A stretch of 64,000 nt of DNA from Schistocerca nitens (lineage: Eukaryota > Arthropoda > Insecta > Orthoptera > Acrididae): assembly GCF_023898315.1 (NCBI RefSeq), contig NC_064614.1:114669501-114733500 (forward strand), given 5' to 3'. The position numbers and the translations under genes are program-made. The number at the start of each line of letters is the position of its first letter. Within the stretch, counting starts at the first letter, position 1. The notes beneath the pieces were generated by a model, which was not told the DNA's origin, did no database searches, and saw only the letters and a program-made list of their open reading frames with translations. This document shows, one piece after another, positions 21,141-32,120 of the stretch.

Positions 21141-21338
21141 AAATGGTTCAGATGGCTCTGAGCACTATAGGACTTAACATCAGAGGTCATCAGTTCCCTA
21201 GACTTAGAACTACGTAAATCTAACTAACCTAAGGACAGCACACAAATCCATGCGTGATGCAGGATTCGAACCTGTTACCGTAGCAGCAGAGCGGCTCCGG
21301 ACTGAAGCGCCTAGAATGCCTTGGCCATAGCGGCCGGC
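21141..21338 (-). mobile_element. SINE (Leu/Ser-like tRNA head), diverged
   Basis: Minus-strand copy with box B GGTTCGAATCC, A-rich flank at 21137-21143 and full tail. It has several substitutions (GATGCAGG, GTAGCAGCAG) and no clear target duplication, so it is one of the older copies. The 190 bp before it (20955-21140) are unassigned. Confidence 0.88.
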
Positions 21339-22205
21339 CCGATGTAACTACTGGGCGAAAGACTTGTTATTTTAAATAGGCGTTGCCAGCCGCAGCGCCG
21401 TATTCTGCCTGTTTACATATCTCTGTATTTGAATACGGATGTCTATACCAGTTTCTTTAGCGCTTCGTTGTGTATAACGATATGATGTACCATACAAACT
21501 GCTATGTTCCTGCAAGAGAGTAACCTGCAACACACTTGCGTCATGTGGCTAACCACACTCCAGTTGTCGTCTGTCGCAACAGACACACGCGCCTTCGGTC
21601 CCAATAATCGATCTGCGGTCATTAATATTCTGGACAACAAAAACAACACCAAACTTGTTGTCCTTGGAAGTCTCACGCAGCCGCCACCAGACGTGCTGTC
21701 CGCTACCGGCAGAGCGCGCCTCCAAGACCGCGGCCCTGTGATCGCGGGCACTACTTTCCCACATCCACGTATGACCTCCGGGCACAATCATTTTACACTC
21801 CCAGTGTTCCAGCAGCCGTCCGTGCCTTCCGGGCAGAATAATTGTACTTCTCAGGTTCTTTCTCTCACACATACGCCTCCAGACACAGTTTTCGCGAGAT
21901 CTGGCTCCCTGCGTGCACTTTTACCATGTTCTTTCCAGTGAGCTCCACACACCAGTCTCCGTCCTTTGGGTGTTATCTGCTCATTTCCAAGATGCTATTG
22001 CACCACTGTCAGCCAATCAAGGACAACACTTCTCTTACGATGTTTGACATCCTCTCAGATCCGCTTCAGATGGCTTGCTCCTCGGATGTTGACCGCTCCA
22101 GTAGGTCTGTCTGCACCAGCCTCACACAGGGTCTAGGATCCCAGCCTCAGGAAGTAGCCGCTGGACAGTTCTGATGCCACTCAGCACTCCTAGTCATGAG
22201 TACAT
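21339..22205. other. Unassigned region with one long open frame
   Basis: A 145-codon plus-strand frame (21504-21941) is the longest here. Its product is rich in Ser, Thr and Pro and I recognise no domain. The region is somewhat GC-rich with CpGs. It could be the upstream part of the dispersed repeat at 22206, but the counterpart before 9348 does not visibly match. Confidence 0.4.
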
Positions 22206-22490
22206 GACGTCACATCGTCCACAAAGGGGCCAACGAGATATACAGACCCGTCACACTTGACGGCTTATCCGTCACACTTCGCGAACGCTCTTCTCCGTGC
22301 AGGGCCACAGGAAATCAATATTTAATTGAAAAGGTACCCCCCTAAAAGTCTTAACTTCGTCATGCGATATCTAGAACCTGTATGCATTTAAACACGCAAT
22401 CAAGAATTATTAAACTCGTCAGAAATAGTTACTCGCTCCCCGTTGGAGCTCGTAACACCTGTAGTGTAACATGCTGAAACGTACGCACCT
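22206..22490 (+). repeat. Dispersed repeat of unknown class, copy 2
   Basis: Partner of 9348-9625, same strand. Best-conserved core is GAAATCAATATTTAATTGAA followed by AAAGGTACCC and, 90 bp on, CAAGAATTATTAAACTCGTC. This copy has an extra 30-40 bp near 22235-22270. Class unknown. Confidence 0.65.
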
Positions 22491-22958
22491 GGGCTGTCTT
22501 TCCCGTGGGCCTTGGTCCACAAGGTAGTTTCCGTTTCGCCAGCCTATTAGTCCGTCTTAGTTGCTTCCAACACTGGGTTGCAAGTCGGTAAGAAAGTGCC
22601 AATTTATACCATTCCACACAATAATTTATACTATGTCCCGACTATTCACACCTGTAGAGACAATTTTTTACTAGCAATCCAGCTTTTTTTACAAATGTTG
22701 GCGTCCCCTCAGCATAATATTGTTTTTCTTTTTGTAGGCGTAGGCAAATTTTAAAGCAAGGATCTATAACTACATGATACGGTCACCAGCAATTTTTATA
22801 AAATTAATGGATCACATTTTTGTCACCTTTCTTTCGCCACAGTAAAGGTGGGCAATATTGACTGAATAATGTATCTTGCCTAGGAGAAATGAGTACGCCT
22901 ATGGCATTTTAACATTGTGAGTATATTTTAGATATTACCTTTGTTAATTTTAATGAAA
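22491..22958. other. Unassigned AT-rich spacer
   Basis: No recognisable coding sequence, repeat pair or regulatory site. Confidence 0.45.
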
Positions 22959-23113
22959 GGTTCAAATGGCTCTATGCACTTACAACTACTTAACCTAACT
23001 AACCTAAGCACATCACACACATCCATGCCCGAGGCAGGATTAGAACCTGGGACCATACCAGCAGCGCGGTTCCAGACTAAAGCGCCTAGAACCGCTCGGC
23101 CACAGCGGCCGGC
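22959..23113 (-). mobile_element. SINE (Leu/Ser-like tRNA head), internally deleted
   Basis: Head and both ends of the family are present, but about 45 bp of the tail between CTCTATGCACT and ACTACTTAACC is missing. Box A region GGCCGAGCGGTT is intact and box B is altered. The 225 bp to 23337 are unassigned. Confidence 0.9.
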
Positions 23114-23337
23114 TTCATTTTAATATTTACAAAGTTAAGACGCTGTAGGGTGCAACTGATCATGTGGCCTTACACCGCAAAACGGGTTAATGTCACTTAA
23201 ACAACGATTTTACAAGCTGTCAGCGGAATTATTCTCAACATCATGCCTTTTAATAGCTGCGGATGCCCATCATATAAAATACTTTGTTATAACTATATGG
23301 TAATCTAGATAAAAGTCAGGAAAAGACTTCGAAAGTG

Positions 23338-23695
23338 TTTAGTCTGGAATGTAATACTCTGTGGTATAGAAACATGAACAATCAGACGAGAGGATTAGAA
23401 AAGGTTAGAAACATTTGAGATGTGGTCGTAGAGGAGAATGGATAGGATGAGCTGGATGGAAAGAGTGAGTAGCAAAAGCTTGTTGGGAAAGGAGAAGGCT
23501 GCAGCAGGTTTAAAGAGAAGGGAAGAAGAACTGGATGGGACACTCGTTGAGACGTGAGGACTTGTTAGACTGGAGGTTGTGGGTGGAGACTGAGAGGAAG
23601 TAGGAGATACAAGATGACAGACGACACCAAGGGAAGCAGAAGTTACGCGTACCTGATGAGGGTGGCAGAAGACAGGAGTGCATGGTGAGTTACCA
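23338..23695 (+). pseudogene. C-terminal fragment of an endonuclease/RT-type LINE
   Basis: Translating around a few stops gives the RT C-terminal pattern WNVILCGIET, then FEMWSWRRMDRMSW and RVSSKSLLG, followed by KRREEELDG and, near the end, VAEDRSAW-like codons. This is the same protein type as the LINE at 37582-40840 (compare FEIWCHRIMLKIRWVD there) but a diverged lineage. It is 5'-truncated and dead. Confidence 0.7.
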
Positions 23696-23759
23696 CGTGG
23701 AAACCTGCCTTTGGCCAGAACACAGATGTTGATGATGGCTATCAGCTGAGGTCAGGTTT

Positions 23760-23908
23760 CGCTACGGTCGCAGGTTCGAATCCTGCCTCGGGCATGGATG
23801 TTCGTGATGTCCTTAGGTTAGTTAGGTTTAACTAGTTCTAAGTTCTAGGGGACTAATGACCTCAGCAGTTGAGTCCCATAGTGCTCAGAGCCATTTGAAC
23901 CATTTTTT
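23760..23908 (+). mobile_element. SINE, 5'-truncated inside its tRNA head
   Basis: It starts at CGCTACGGTCGCAGGTTCG, so box A is absent and box B is present. The tail is the ACTAGTT/GCAGTTGAGTCCC variant and ends in a T7 run. The target duplication TGAGGTCAGGTTT at 23747-23759 and 23909-23921 is perfect, so the truncation happened at insertion. Confidence 0.93.
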
Positions 23909-23932
23909 TGAGGTCAGGTTTGTAGCGACGAT

Positions 23933-25016
23933 AGTAGGAGGGCAAGGTTCGCGTCAAGACACGCTGCATTGTTGCCAAATTTATTCAAGATGGCGGTGAT
24001 GACGTCATCCAAGATGGCAGCATGTAGACTTGGCAACAGCACATAACGTCATCCAAGATGGCGGATTTTCGCGGGAATTATTCATTATTATCGACTATCA
24101 TTTATTAACATTCATTATCATTTACTATCATTTATTATCATTTATTATTATTTATTATTAGTGACCTGCCCCCACTAGAAAATTCCCTCCAAATTCAAAT
24201 TCCAACACGATAATGGCTGCAAAACCTTACTTTTGTTTATTATTATTCATTATTATTTATTACCATTCATTATCATTCATTATCATTTATTATTATTTAT
24301 GTTCATTTATTATCATTTATTATTATTTATTATTATTATTGGCCTACCTCCACTAACATAGCAAATCGCGCCAAGTTCAATAATTTATTTTTATTTATTC
24401 AGTACGCCTGATTTTGGCGGCAACAAAGCGATTTCCGTTACAACCATAACAAAAAATCGGTCACAAGTTCAAATTCCAACACGATAATCGGTCACACATA
24501 CTAAATAGGCCACCTCATCGTACTAAGTTTGAATTTTCTGGCAGTCACTTATTGTTTCACTCATAAGCTATCAAAATCTCGTCAAATAATAATAATAAAC
24601 TGCACTTCCACTAATCTAAGTCAACTCCTGTGAATTCGTGGGAAATGGACTGAGGTCTTTATTTCAAACAGTACGGTCATCACTAGTTCTCCAACATCAC
24701 ATCTTCGAGATCGCAGCAGCATACACCGTGCTCGCTACGAGGTCTGGAGTCCAACTGTGAGTTAGTTCGTATCTCAGGCACCCGAGGACGTCGCCGTGAC
24801 GTTATTTAAGATGGCGGCAAGAAAGCCAATTCCGTCACATCCACCAAGTTTGAATTTTCGCGGTCATTTATGCTTCCACCGCTAAATTATTAAACTAGCG
24901 CCACTTGTACTAATGTTAGTCACCAGGTGGTGAATTGACTCTTTATTTCAGGCATTACGGTCATGCAGGTGTGTCCCAGCTGACTTCGAGATGGTCACAC
25001 CACGAACTCCAGAGCC
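23933..25016 (+). repeat. Left terminal inverted repeat
   Basis: Pairs in inverted order with 28045-29320. Landmarks in order are GTTGCCAAATTTATTCAAG, TGATGACGTCATCC, a 100-bp ATTTATTATCATT-rich block, TGGCTGCAAAACCTTAC, a second such block, TTGGCGGCAA, AATCGGTCACA, TGGACTGAGGTCTTTATTTC, GACGTCGCCGTGACG, GGCATTACGGTCATGCAGG and CGAACTCCAGAGC. Relative to the right arm it lacks about 180 bp after the first 140 bp. Confidence 0.88.
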
Positions 25017-25309
25017 TAAAATGGTTTAGTTCACGTCGTCGCCAGCAGAGGTCGGTCGGCGGTAGCCCACGCGCGCCGCTGGTCCAGCCAGCAATCCGCC
25101 GCTGACGTCACAGGCGCCACTCAGCTGGCGTAAACATCGGCCGGTCGGTTCGCGATCTACCACGCGGCTTTGTGGGACAAGCAACGCCCCGCCACACGTT
25201 CGTCGCCAAAGTTGCTTGCTCGAGAGGGGAATCTGCCCTGACGTCACACCTGTCGATAAGCCAGTCGCAACCTGCTTTGCTGGACAGACAAATTTGGCCA
25301 CGTATTTCT

Positions 25310-25420
25310 AAATCAGCACCCGGACATACATTATTAAAATATCGTCACTTGTACTACGCTAAGTCACAAGTTGGGAAAATGACTCTTTCTTTCAGGCATT
25401 ACGATCATGCAGGTGTGTCC
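25310..25420 (+). repeat. Extra partial copy of arm sequence inside the long-TIR element
   Basis: TTATTAAAATATCGTCACTT, then AAATGACTCTTTCTTTCAGG and CATTACGATCATGCAGGTGT match the arm segment at about 24880-24975. The core of the element therefore holds a third, diverged copy of the inner end of the arm, in the same orientation as the left arm. Confidence 0.75.
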
Positions 25421-25432
25421 CACACACACACA

Positions 25433-26556
25433 CGGTCATCCTCTCTACTCATCCCATAACATAAGCAATAGTAATTTTACAGTCCATTATATACAAACCC
25501 TACACAATGTAAGCCACATTAACTAGGCACTGTGAACCTGCTCTTTCTTTCTACGCACGCCACACTCCGCGGTAATCAGCCCTTCTACATCAACGGACGG
25601 AAGTCCCTCTCAGAACTGTTCCACAAATTCGGTGATCGCTTCCCCTCAACACAATGCGTTACTCTCTCTTCTTCTTCCTTGCCTGCTCGCTTTTTTTCTA
25701 CAAACTTATCCAGACTCATAGACTACAAGAACACACCAATTTTTTTTTCTAAGTACAGCATCCTTTAAACCACTGAATAACTAGAAACAAACAGACCAAA
25801 AAATTATATTCGCACTCTCGAATACCGAAGTCGTTGATCTCATTATACTTATACAGTTAAATCTTACGATCGCGGTCTCATTTGATTGGCATTCCACAAT
25901 GAGCTAAGTATCGGAAATACACTCTCTTGACCGCTATTACTCTGGAAATATCTCTACCGTCCTTACGACTTCCTCTCCACTCGTCACATAACATAATCAA
26001 TATTAACTTTACAGTGCAGTATATACAAACGCTACACAATATAAACCACATTAACTTCACAATACAGTATATACACATTTCACACAAAACAGTGCACTTA
26101 TCCAGTATATCTCTACAGCATGCGAAAAAAATATCCTATTCCTACAGCGTCTATATACAGCAATGCTCTCCAATCCTAGGAAAGCACCGTCAACCTGTTC
26201 TCTCTACAGATCCGACACTCAGAGCTAATTTTCCCTCTTACATCAGCGGACCTAAGTCATCCTCAGAACTCTTTTTACAAATTAAGCACAAACGCCTTAC
26301 TGTCTCTCCTTCCTTATCTGTTCGCTTTTCTACAAACATCCTCAGACTCATAGACTGGAAGAACACATGTACTTTCTCCATAATATTACACCATTTCAGC
26401 TGTACTTCTCAATATCATGCACTAGGCTACATCCTACCGATCACTAGTTCATCATAATTCCCAAGATAAAGACTTAAAATTAATTCTCTACAAACGCCGA
26501 ACTTTATCTATGTGCAGCATGCTGTAAACCATTGACTAACTAGAAGACTCTTAGGA
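25433..26556 (+). repeat. Direct duplication in the core of the long-TIR element
   Basis: Unit one is about 25433-25800 and unit two about 25973-26556. Shared anchors are CATAACATAA, TATATACAAAC, CTACACAAT, AACCTG, TACATCAACGGAC / TACATCAGCGGAC, TTTTCTACAAAC, AGACTCATAGACT, AGAACACA and AACTAGAA. Unit two is longer because of a local duplication of TACAGTATATACA-type sequence. A 176-codon frame over unit two (25927-26457) has no recognised domain and many Ser, His and Ile residues, so I do not call it a gene. Confidence 0.7.
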
Positions 26557-28044
26557 CCGGCGGTATACTAGGGTTAACGTTCGAATGTGGATCCGCCGTA
26601 TATCGGGAGCGGTGTTCAGATGCGGATCAACAATATGCGGCGCACGGGGTAGTGTTTCAAGGTGGATATGATTGCAGCATATCTCCGTCTCTCAGCGGTT
26701 AACTAAAGATGGGGCCAGCAATGTTCTCGGCTTAGGCAATGGGGGTGTGCTCTGGCCATGTGCTAGACCGTGTGGATTGAACAACAGTATTAGGGTCATA
26801 GTTCAGCTAGAATGTTTATAGAGGAGTATGTCCGACGTGAGTATAAAGGTCCAGACTGTGATGTGGGCGGTCTCGCGCTCGTGGTGTGTGAGAGAGGCAA
26901 AGCAGACAATTTTGAGTCATCACAGGTGACTTGGGTTAGTGGCTTCGTTTGCCACAATTTTCTTGTGTTTGGTAGCGAAACACGAACTGACCATCAGAAT
27001 TGAAGCTTGGCTTATTTGTGTAGACAGAATGTGATATAAGTTAATGTAGGTTAGTACACGTTAGTGCACGTTAGTAAACGGAAACAAGCATTAGTACATG
27101 TTAGCCAACGAACATGGGTCGGTAAAAGGACGTGGTGGTCGGTAGGGACTTTAACTATTTCATTTCAAGTCCAGGTGGATGTGGCAGTGGCGAAAATTGA
27201 TTCGAAGTCTAGGTGGACGTGGCAGTTTTCCACATCAGAGAGGTTATTAATAGATCAGATTAATTAAATAGTCATGTGGACTTTGTTACATTCACTTGTG
27301 CAGGTACTAAGCTAAGTGCGCGCGATGGCTCATGTGTACAGACCTTTTTTTTCCTCAAGATCCTGGATTAGATAATCGATGCATGTGGGATGAATAATAA
27401 GAATCAGGTGATCAGTTAACTTAGTGAGAGCGTTCTTTGTCCGACAGAGCCACGTGGTCGATCGCGCGTTGTGACGTCAAGGAAAAAACATTCCAGTTCG
27501 AGCGTGTCGGATCCTGTCTATCGGTCTTGAATTGCAAAGTTTATGGGGATGAGGGCGTCCTTTGTGCTCCATCACACGTGCTGGTGGCGCGGTATGTGGC
27601 GTGAGTGTGTTTTGGACAAAGCAAGTGTGTCGGTTCCTGTCCATCGGTGCTGGGAATTTGTGAACTTTAGGACCGATATAGCTTTTAGCGTGTCACGTGA
27701 TAGAACTTTCCAGACATCTCGGACGGTTCTGTGAGGTAGGTATCGGCAGGTTAGAACCTGTTCAGAAAAATAAATTTGGGGTGGAACGTGTCCTTTGTCC
27801 AGCGCGTGGTCGACAGGTTCCATCACGTCCAGCGTTAAGTACTCCCGGGCGCGGAAAGATGTTTACGTAGCCGGACTCTGAGGCGAGCGCGGCTGACCGT
27901 TTGTGGCTGGACCCTGAGGCGCCGCTCGCCACCTACCTGGCGCGCTGGCCGTGGGGGTGTGCGGGCACCGCTGGTCGCTTGACGTCAGCCGGCCAGGGAG
28001 CTGCCCATGGAGCAGGCTCAGCCGGCCGCGCGTACGTCAGCTGC
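26557..28044. other. Core of the long-TIR element, no coding sequence
   Basis: Contains short imperfect repeats (GTGGATCCGCCGTATATC and GCGGATCAACAATATGC near 26585-26645; several GTTAGTACACG units at 27050-27110; GTGTCGG with CCTGTC-ATCGGT at 27505 and 27628). The last 230 bp are GC-rich. Frames at 26812, 27064 and 27543 are short and unrecognised. Confidence 0.5.
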
Positions 28045-29320
28045 GCTCTGCAGTTCGCTGTGTGAACATGGAGAAGTCAGTTGGGACACACCTGCATGAC
28101 CGTAATGCCTGAAATAAAGAGTCAATTCCCCACCTGATGACTTAGGTTAGTACAAGTGGCGCTAGTTTAATAATTTAGCGGTGGAAGCATAAATGACCGC
28201 GAAAATTCAAACTTGCTGGATGTGACGCAATTGGCTTTCTTGCCGCCATCTTAAATGACGTCACGGCGACGTCCTCGACAGGCTGACATACGAACTAACA
28301 CACAGTTGAACTTAAGACCTCGTAGCGAGCACAGTGGATGCTGCTGCGATCTCGAAGATGTGGTGTTGGAGGACTAGTGATGACCGTACTGTTTGAAATA
28401 AAGACCTCAGTCCATTTCCCACGAATTCACAGAGTTGACTTAGATTAGTGGAAGTGCAGTTTATTATTATTATTTGAAGAGATTTTGATAGTTTATGAGT
28501 GAAACAATAAGTGACTGCCAGAAAATTCAAACTTAGTACGATGAGGTGGCCTATTTAGTATGTGTGACCGATTATCGTGTTGGAATTTGAACTTGTGACC
28601 GATTTTTTGTTATGGTTGTAACGGAAATCGCTTTCTTGCCGCCAAAATCAGGCGTACTGAATAAATAATAATAAACGATTGAACTTGGCGCGATTTGCTA
28701 TGTTAGTGGAGGTAGGCCAATAATAACAATAAATAATAATAAATGATAATAAATGAACATAAATAATAATTAATGATAATGAATGATAATGAATGGTAAT
28801 AAATAATAATAAACAAAAGTAAGGTTTTGCAGCCATTATCTTGCTGGAATTTGAATTTGGAGGGAATATTCTAGTGGAGGCAGGTCAATAATAATAAATA
28901 ATAATAAATGATAATAAATGATTATAAATGATAATGAATTGTAATAAATGATAATGAAAGTTAGTAAATGATAATCAATATTAATGAATATTAAGAAAGA
29001 CAAGTACGGTTTTTGCATACATTATCCTCTTGGAATTCAAACTTCCTTCCATTTTTTCTTCTGTAGGCTTAGGTTAGTGGACTTAGCCCAATTGAGCTAT
29101 TTTCCCACAAAAATTCAAAATTGCTGACATTTTTTCTGAAGGTTAGGTAAGTGGATGTAGCACAAGTGGCCTATTTTCCCGCCAAAATCCGCCATCTTGG
29201 ATGACGTCATGCGCGGTTGCCAAGTCTGCATGCCGCCATCTCGGATGACGTCATCACCGCCAGCTTGAATAAATTTGGCAACAATACAGCGTGTCTTGGC
29301 GCTAACCTTGCCCTACTACT
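28045..29320 (-). repeat. Right terminal inverted repeat
   Basis: Reverse complement of the left arm with the same landmarks in reverse order, from GCTCTGCAGTTCG to CCTTGCCCTACTACT. By eye over 85% of bases agree outside the ATTTATTATC-rich blocks, whose unit number differs. It has about 180 bp (28970-29160) with no counterpart in the left arm, including two GGTTAGGTAAGTGGA-like segments. Confidence 0.88.
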
Positions 29321-29326
29321 GACGAT

Positions 29327-29655
29327 GTCTGTTTCCATATTGTGTACTGAAACTTTCCATTTGCTCGTGTGGAAAGGCTGAGTTAGAATCCCTCTATAAC
29401 GAGTGAGATTTTGAGCTCAAGATGATATATTACGCACTCTAAGGACGCGACGAAGGGGTTGTGCAAATTGGCCACAAAGTGATGTTCATAAAGGTATCAA
29501 TGGAAAATGCAAAATTGTGAACTCTGGTGGACGTGGATGAATGTGTGACGCTGCAGAGCAATTACACGTGATGCGGGGAAAGATAGCAAACAGAGGACAT
29601 GTAGATACCAGAGTCTTTGCGAGTTTAATTCTGTGCGCTCAGTTCGACAGTAACT
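29327..29655. other. Unassigned spacer
   Basis: No recognisable feature, apart from possible upstream sequence of the Tc1-like relic that starts at 29656. Confidence 0.4.
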
Positions 29656-30641
29656 ATGCCTCGCAGACAGGCACTTGATATCAGTATTTGAGACAAGAGG
29701 TGTAGGTGGGCTCAAAAAAGCCGGTTGGAAAATAATCACCGACTCACTGGATATCTGAATAAGATGGATGCCACTGTTCGACAATGTTTGTAGCAATGAG
29801 TGAATTATGCCCAAACGCAGCATCAAGAAGGGAGCGGTCGACCTAGAGAGAAGACATAACGTGAGGACCGAACAATCGGCGGAGAGAAATTGAAAGCCCC
29901 AGTTTGCTCATTATCACCGAGCCGTCGTGCAACTTGCGCTTCAGTGACCACAATGACCATTAATAGGCGGCTCACAGGAGGGGAGACGAGATCACCGCTC
30001 TCGTTGCACCAAGTGTCGTTGACCTCTGTACACGAGAAAGCCCGTCTACGGTGGTGTCGAGCACATTCGGCCTGGAATCCCGTTGACTGAAGTAGAATTG
30101 TCTTCAGTGATGAGTCCCGCTCCGAAATGAGCTCCAATGACCGGGAGAAACGTGTCTGAAGACACTGCGTACAGTGGTGGATTACAGCCATCAGGCCCGG
30201 CAAGCTGGAGCGATAGTCTGGGGTGCCCTAAAATTTACTAGTGTGACCACTTTGGCTCACATCCGCGTCTCCCTTACAGCACAGTGGGACATCAACGATA
30301 TTCTACGCCCTGTTATGTTCACCTGCATAGCAAGCCATACTGAGCTTACATTTCAGCAAGACAATGCCCGTCCGCATACGGCGCGAATTTTTGCTGTTTG
30401 TCTTCGTGCTTGCAAAACTCTACCATCACCAGTAAGACCGCAGGATGTCTCCCCAACTGAAAACTTTGGGAACATTATGGACGGGACCCTCCAACCAGCT
30501 CGGGATTTTGATGGTCTGACACTCAAGTTGGACAGAATCTATCAGAATATCCGGTAGCGGGACATCCAACAACTCTGCCAGTCGATGTCAAGCCGCATAA
30601 CTGCTTGCTTAAGGGCCAGAGGTGGACCAAGGCGTTATTGA
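29656..30641 (+). pseudogene. Tc1-like transposase relic
   Basis: ATG at 29656 opens MPRRQALDIS. The DNA-binding half is broken by stops, then the catalytic half appears in pieces: VFSDESR (30103), SWSDSLGCPKI-type frame shift, FQQDNARPHTARI (30350) and VSPTENFGNI (30446), ending GGPRRY at 30641. All three acidic residues survive although the frame is broken several times. The second Asp and the Glu are separated by 32 residues, as in the transposases at 879 and 4089, but the sequence is clearly a different family. Inverted ends were not identified. Confidence 0.82.
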
Positions 30642-30811
30642 TATCCTGAATTTCTGAAGCTTTTTGTTTTGAATAAATTAGCCATCTTTCCTGAAAGTAC
30701 AATCATTTGTTTGTAAATGTAGATAACATCTACCGATTTCCATCACTTTCGGATAATTCCTTCTTTGTGCGCCGTTTTTTGTGTTAGACGCGTGTTTTAT
30801 TATTGTTATTA

Positions 30812-31860
30812 CACTACTGGCCATTAAAATTGTTACACCACGAAGATGCTGTGATATGCAAACGATTAGCTTTTCAGAGCAGTCACACAAGGTTGGCGCC
30901 GCTGGCGACACCTACAACGTGCTGACATGAGGAAAGTTTCCAACCGATTTCTCATACACAAACAGCAGTTGACCGGCGTTGCCTGGTGAAACGTTGTTGT
31001 GATACCTCGTGTAAGGAGGGGAAATGCGTACCATCACGTTTCCGACTTTGATAGAGGTCGGATCGTAGCCTGTCGCGATTGCGGTTTATCGTATCGCGAC
31101 ATTGCTGATCGCGTTGGCCAAGATCCAATGACTGTTAGCACAACGACGAACCTGGGTGCACGAATGGCAAAACGTCATTTTTTTCGGATGAATCCAGGTT
31201 CTGCTTACAGCGTCATGATGGTCGCATCCGTGTTTGGCGACATTGGAAGCGTGTATTCGACATCGCCATACTGGCGTATCACCCGACGTGATGGTATGGG
31301 GTGCCACGTCTCGGTCACCTCTTGTTCGCATAACAGCACTTTCAACAGTGGACGTTACATTTCAGATGTGTTACGACCTGTGGCTCTACCCTTCATTCGA
31401 TCTCTGCGAAACCCTACATTTCAGCAGAATAATGCACGACCGCATGTTGCAGATCCTGTATGGGCCTTTCTGGATGCAGAAAATGTTCGACTGCTGCCCT
31501 GGCCAGCACATTCACCAGATCTCTCACCAATTGCAAACGTCTGGTCAATGGTGACCGAGCAACTGGCTCGTCACAATACGCTAGTCAGTACTCTTGATGA
31601 ACTGTGGTATCGTGTTGAAGCTGCATGGGCAGCTGTACCTGTACACGCCATCCAAGCTCTGTTTGACTCAATGCCCAGGCGTATCAAGGCCGTTATTACG
31701 GCCCCAGGAGGTTGTTCTGGGTACTGATTTTTCAGCATCTTTGCACCCAAATTGCCTGAAAATGTAATCACATATCAGTTCTAGTATGATATATTTGTCC
31801 AATGAATACCTGTTTATCATCTGCATTTCTTCTTGGTGTAGCAAATTTTAATGGCCAGTA
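30812..31860 (+). mobile_element. Tc1-like transposon, internally deleted
   Basis: The left end CACTACTGGCCATTAAAATT and the right end AAATTTTAATGGCCAGTA form inverted repeats beside TA. The right end lacks the last few bases. At about 1.05 kb it is shorter than a full Tc1 element, and the gap falls in the N-terminal half of the transposase. Confidence 0.88.
30999..31727 (+). pseudogene. Tc1-like transposase, deleted and catalytically dead
   Basis: The frame begins with DNA-binding sequence (HHVSDFDRGRIVACRDCGLS, then RDIADRVGQ) and jumps after PMTVSTTTN, so the second half of the DNA-binding region is missing. The catalytic core is damaged. The first Asp region is frameshifted (FFRMNPGS), the second reads FQQNNARPH with Asn for Asp, and SPIANVWS has Ala for Glu. 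Spacing between the last two is 34, the classical Tc1 value. It ends APGGCSGY. The frame as listed begins with GTG. Confidence 0.88.
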
Positions 31861-32120
31861 TTATTTCTAGTTTTTAAATTTTGTTAGCAAACATCTAGTC
31901 TGAGTTATCCAAGTAATGCCTCAGTATATAGAGTGCACTGGTTAACAGGTGCCTTTTAACTGCCTTTTTAAATGAGGTCGTTTGAGTAATTTCTTTGATC
32001 GCCTTGGGTAATTTATTGTTTTATTCCTTGGCAGAAATTGGGTTGTGGGAGGGAGAGATTGTAACAATCTCTGATCGCTGCCCGCTTTCCCGGAAAAGAA
32101 TCCGGGATACACGTGGAAAG

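Larger units (their letters stand above)
23933..29320. mobile_element. Non-autonomous element with >1-kb terminal inverted repeats
   Basis: A 5388-bp unit flanked by GACGAT at 23927-23932 and 29321-29326, a perfect 6-bp target duplication. The ends are AGTAGGAGGGCAAGG and the mirrored CCTTGCCCTACTACT, so it starts with AG and ends with CT. Arms of about 1.1 and 1.3 kb are inverted copies, and about 3 kb lies between them. No transposase, integrase or polymerase frame is visible. Six-bp duplications, AG/CT ends and long inverted repeats are features of Maverick/Polinton elements, so a deletion derivative is one reading. A foldback-type or undescribed family is the alternative. The bounds are firm; the class is inferred. 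Confidence 0.85.

Noticed and set aside
25927-26457. 176-codon frame inside the long-TIR element as a protein gene
   Set aside because: It spans a duplicated non-coding block whose other copy is not open in the same frame, and shows no domain.
28672-28990. Satellite DNA made of AATAAATGATAAT units
   Set aside because: The blocks are confined to the arms of the long-TIR element and mirror each other, so they are part of that element and not an independent satellite.
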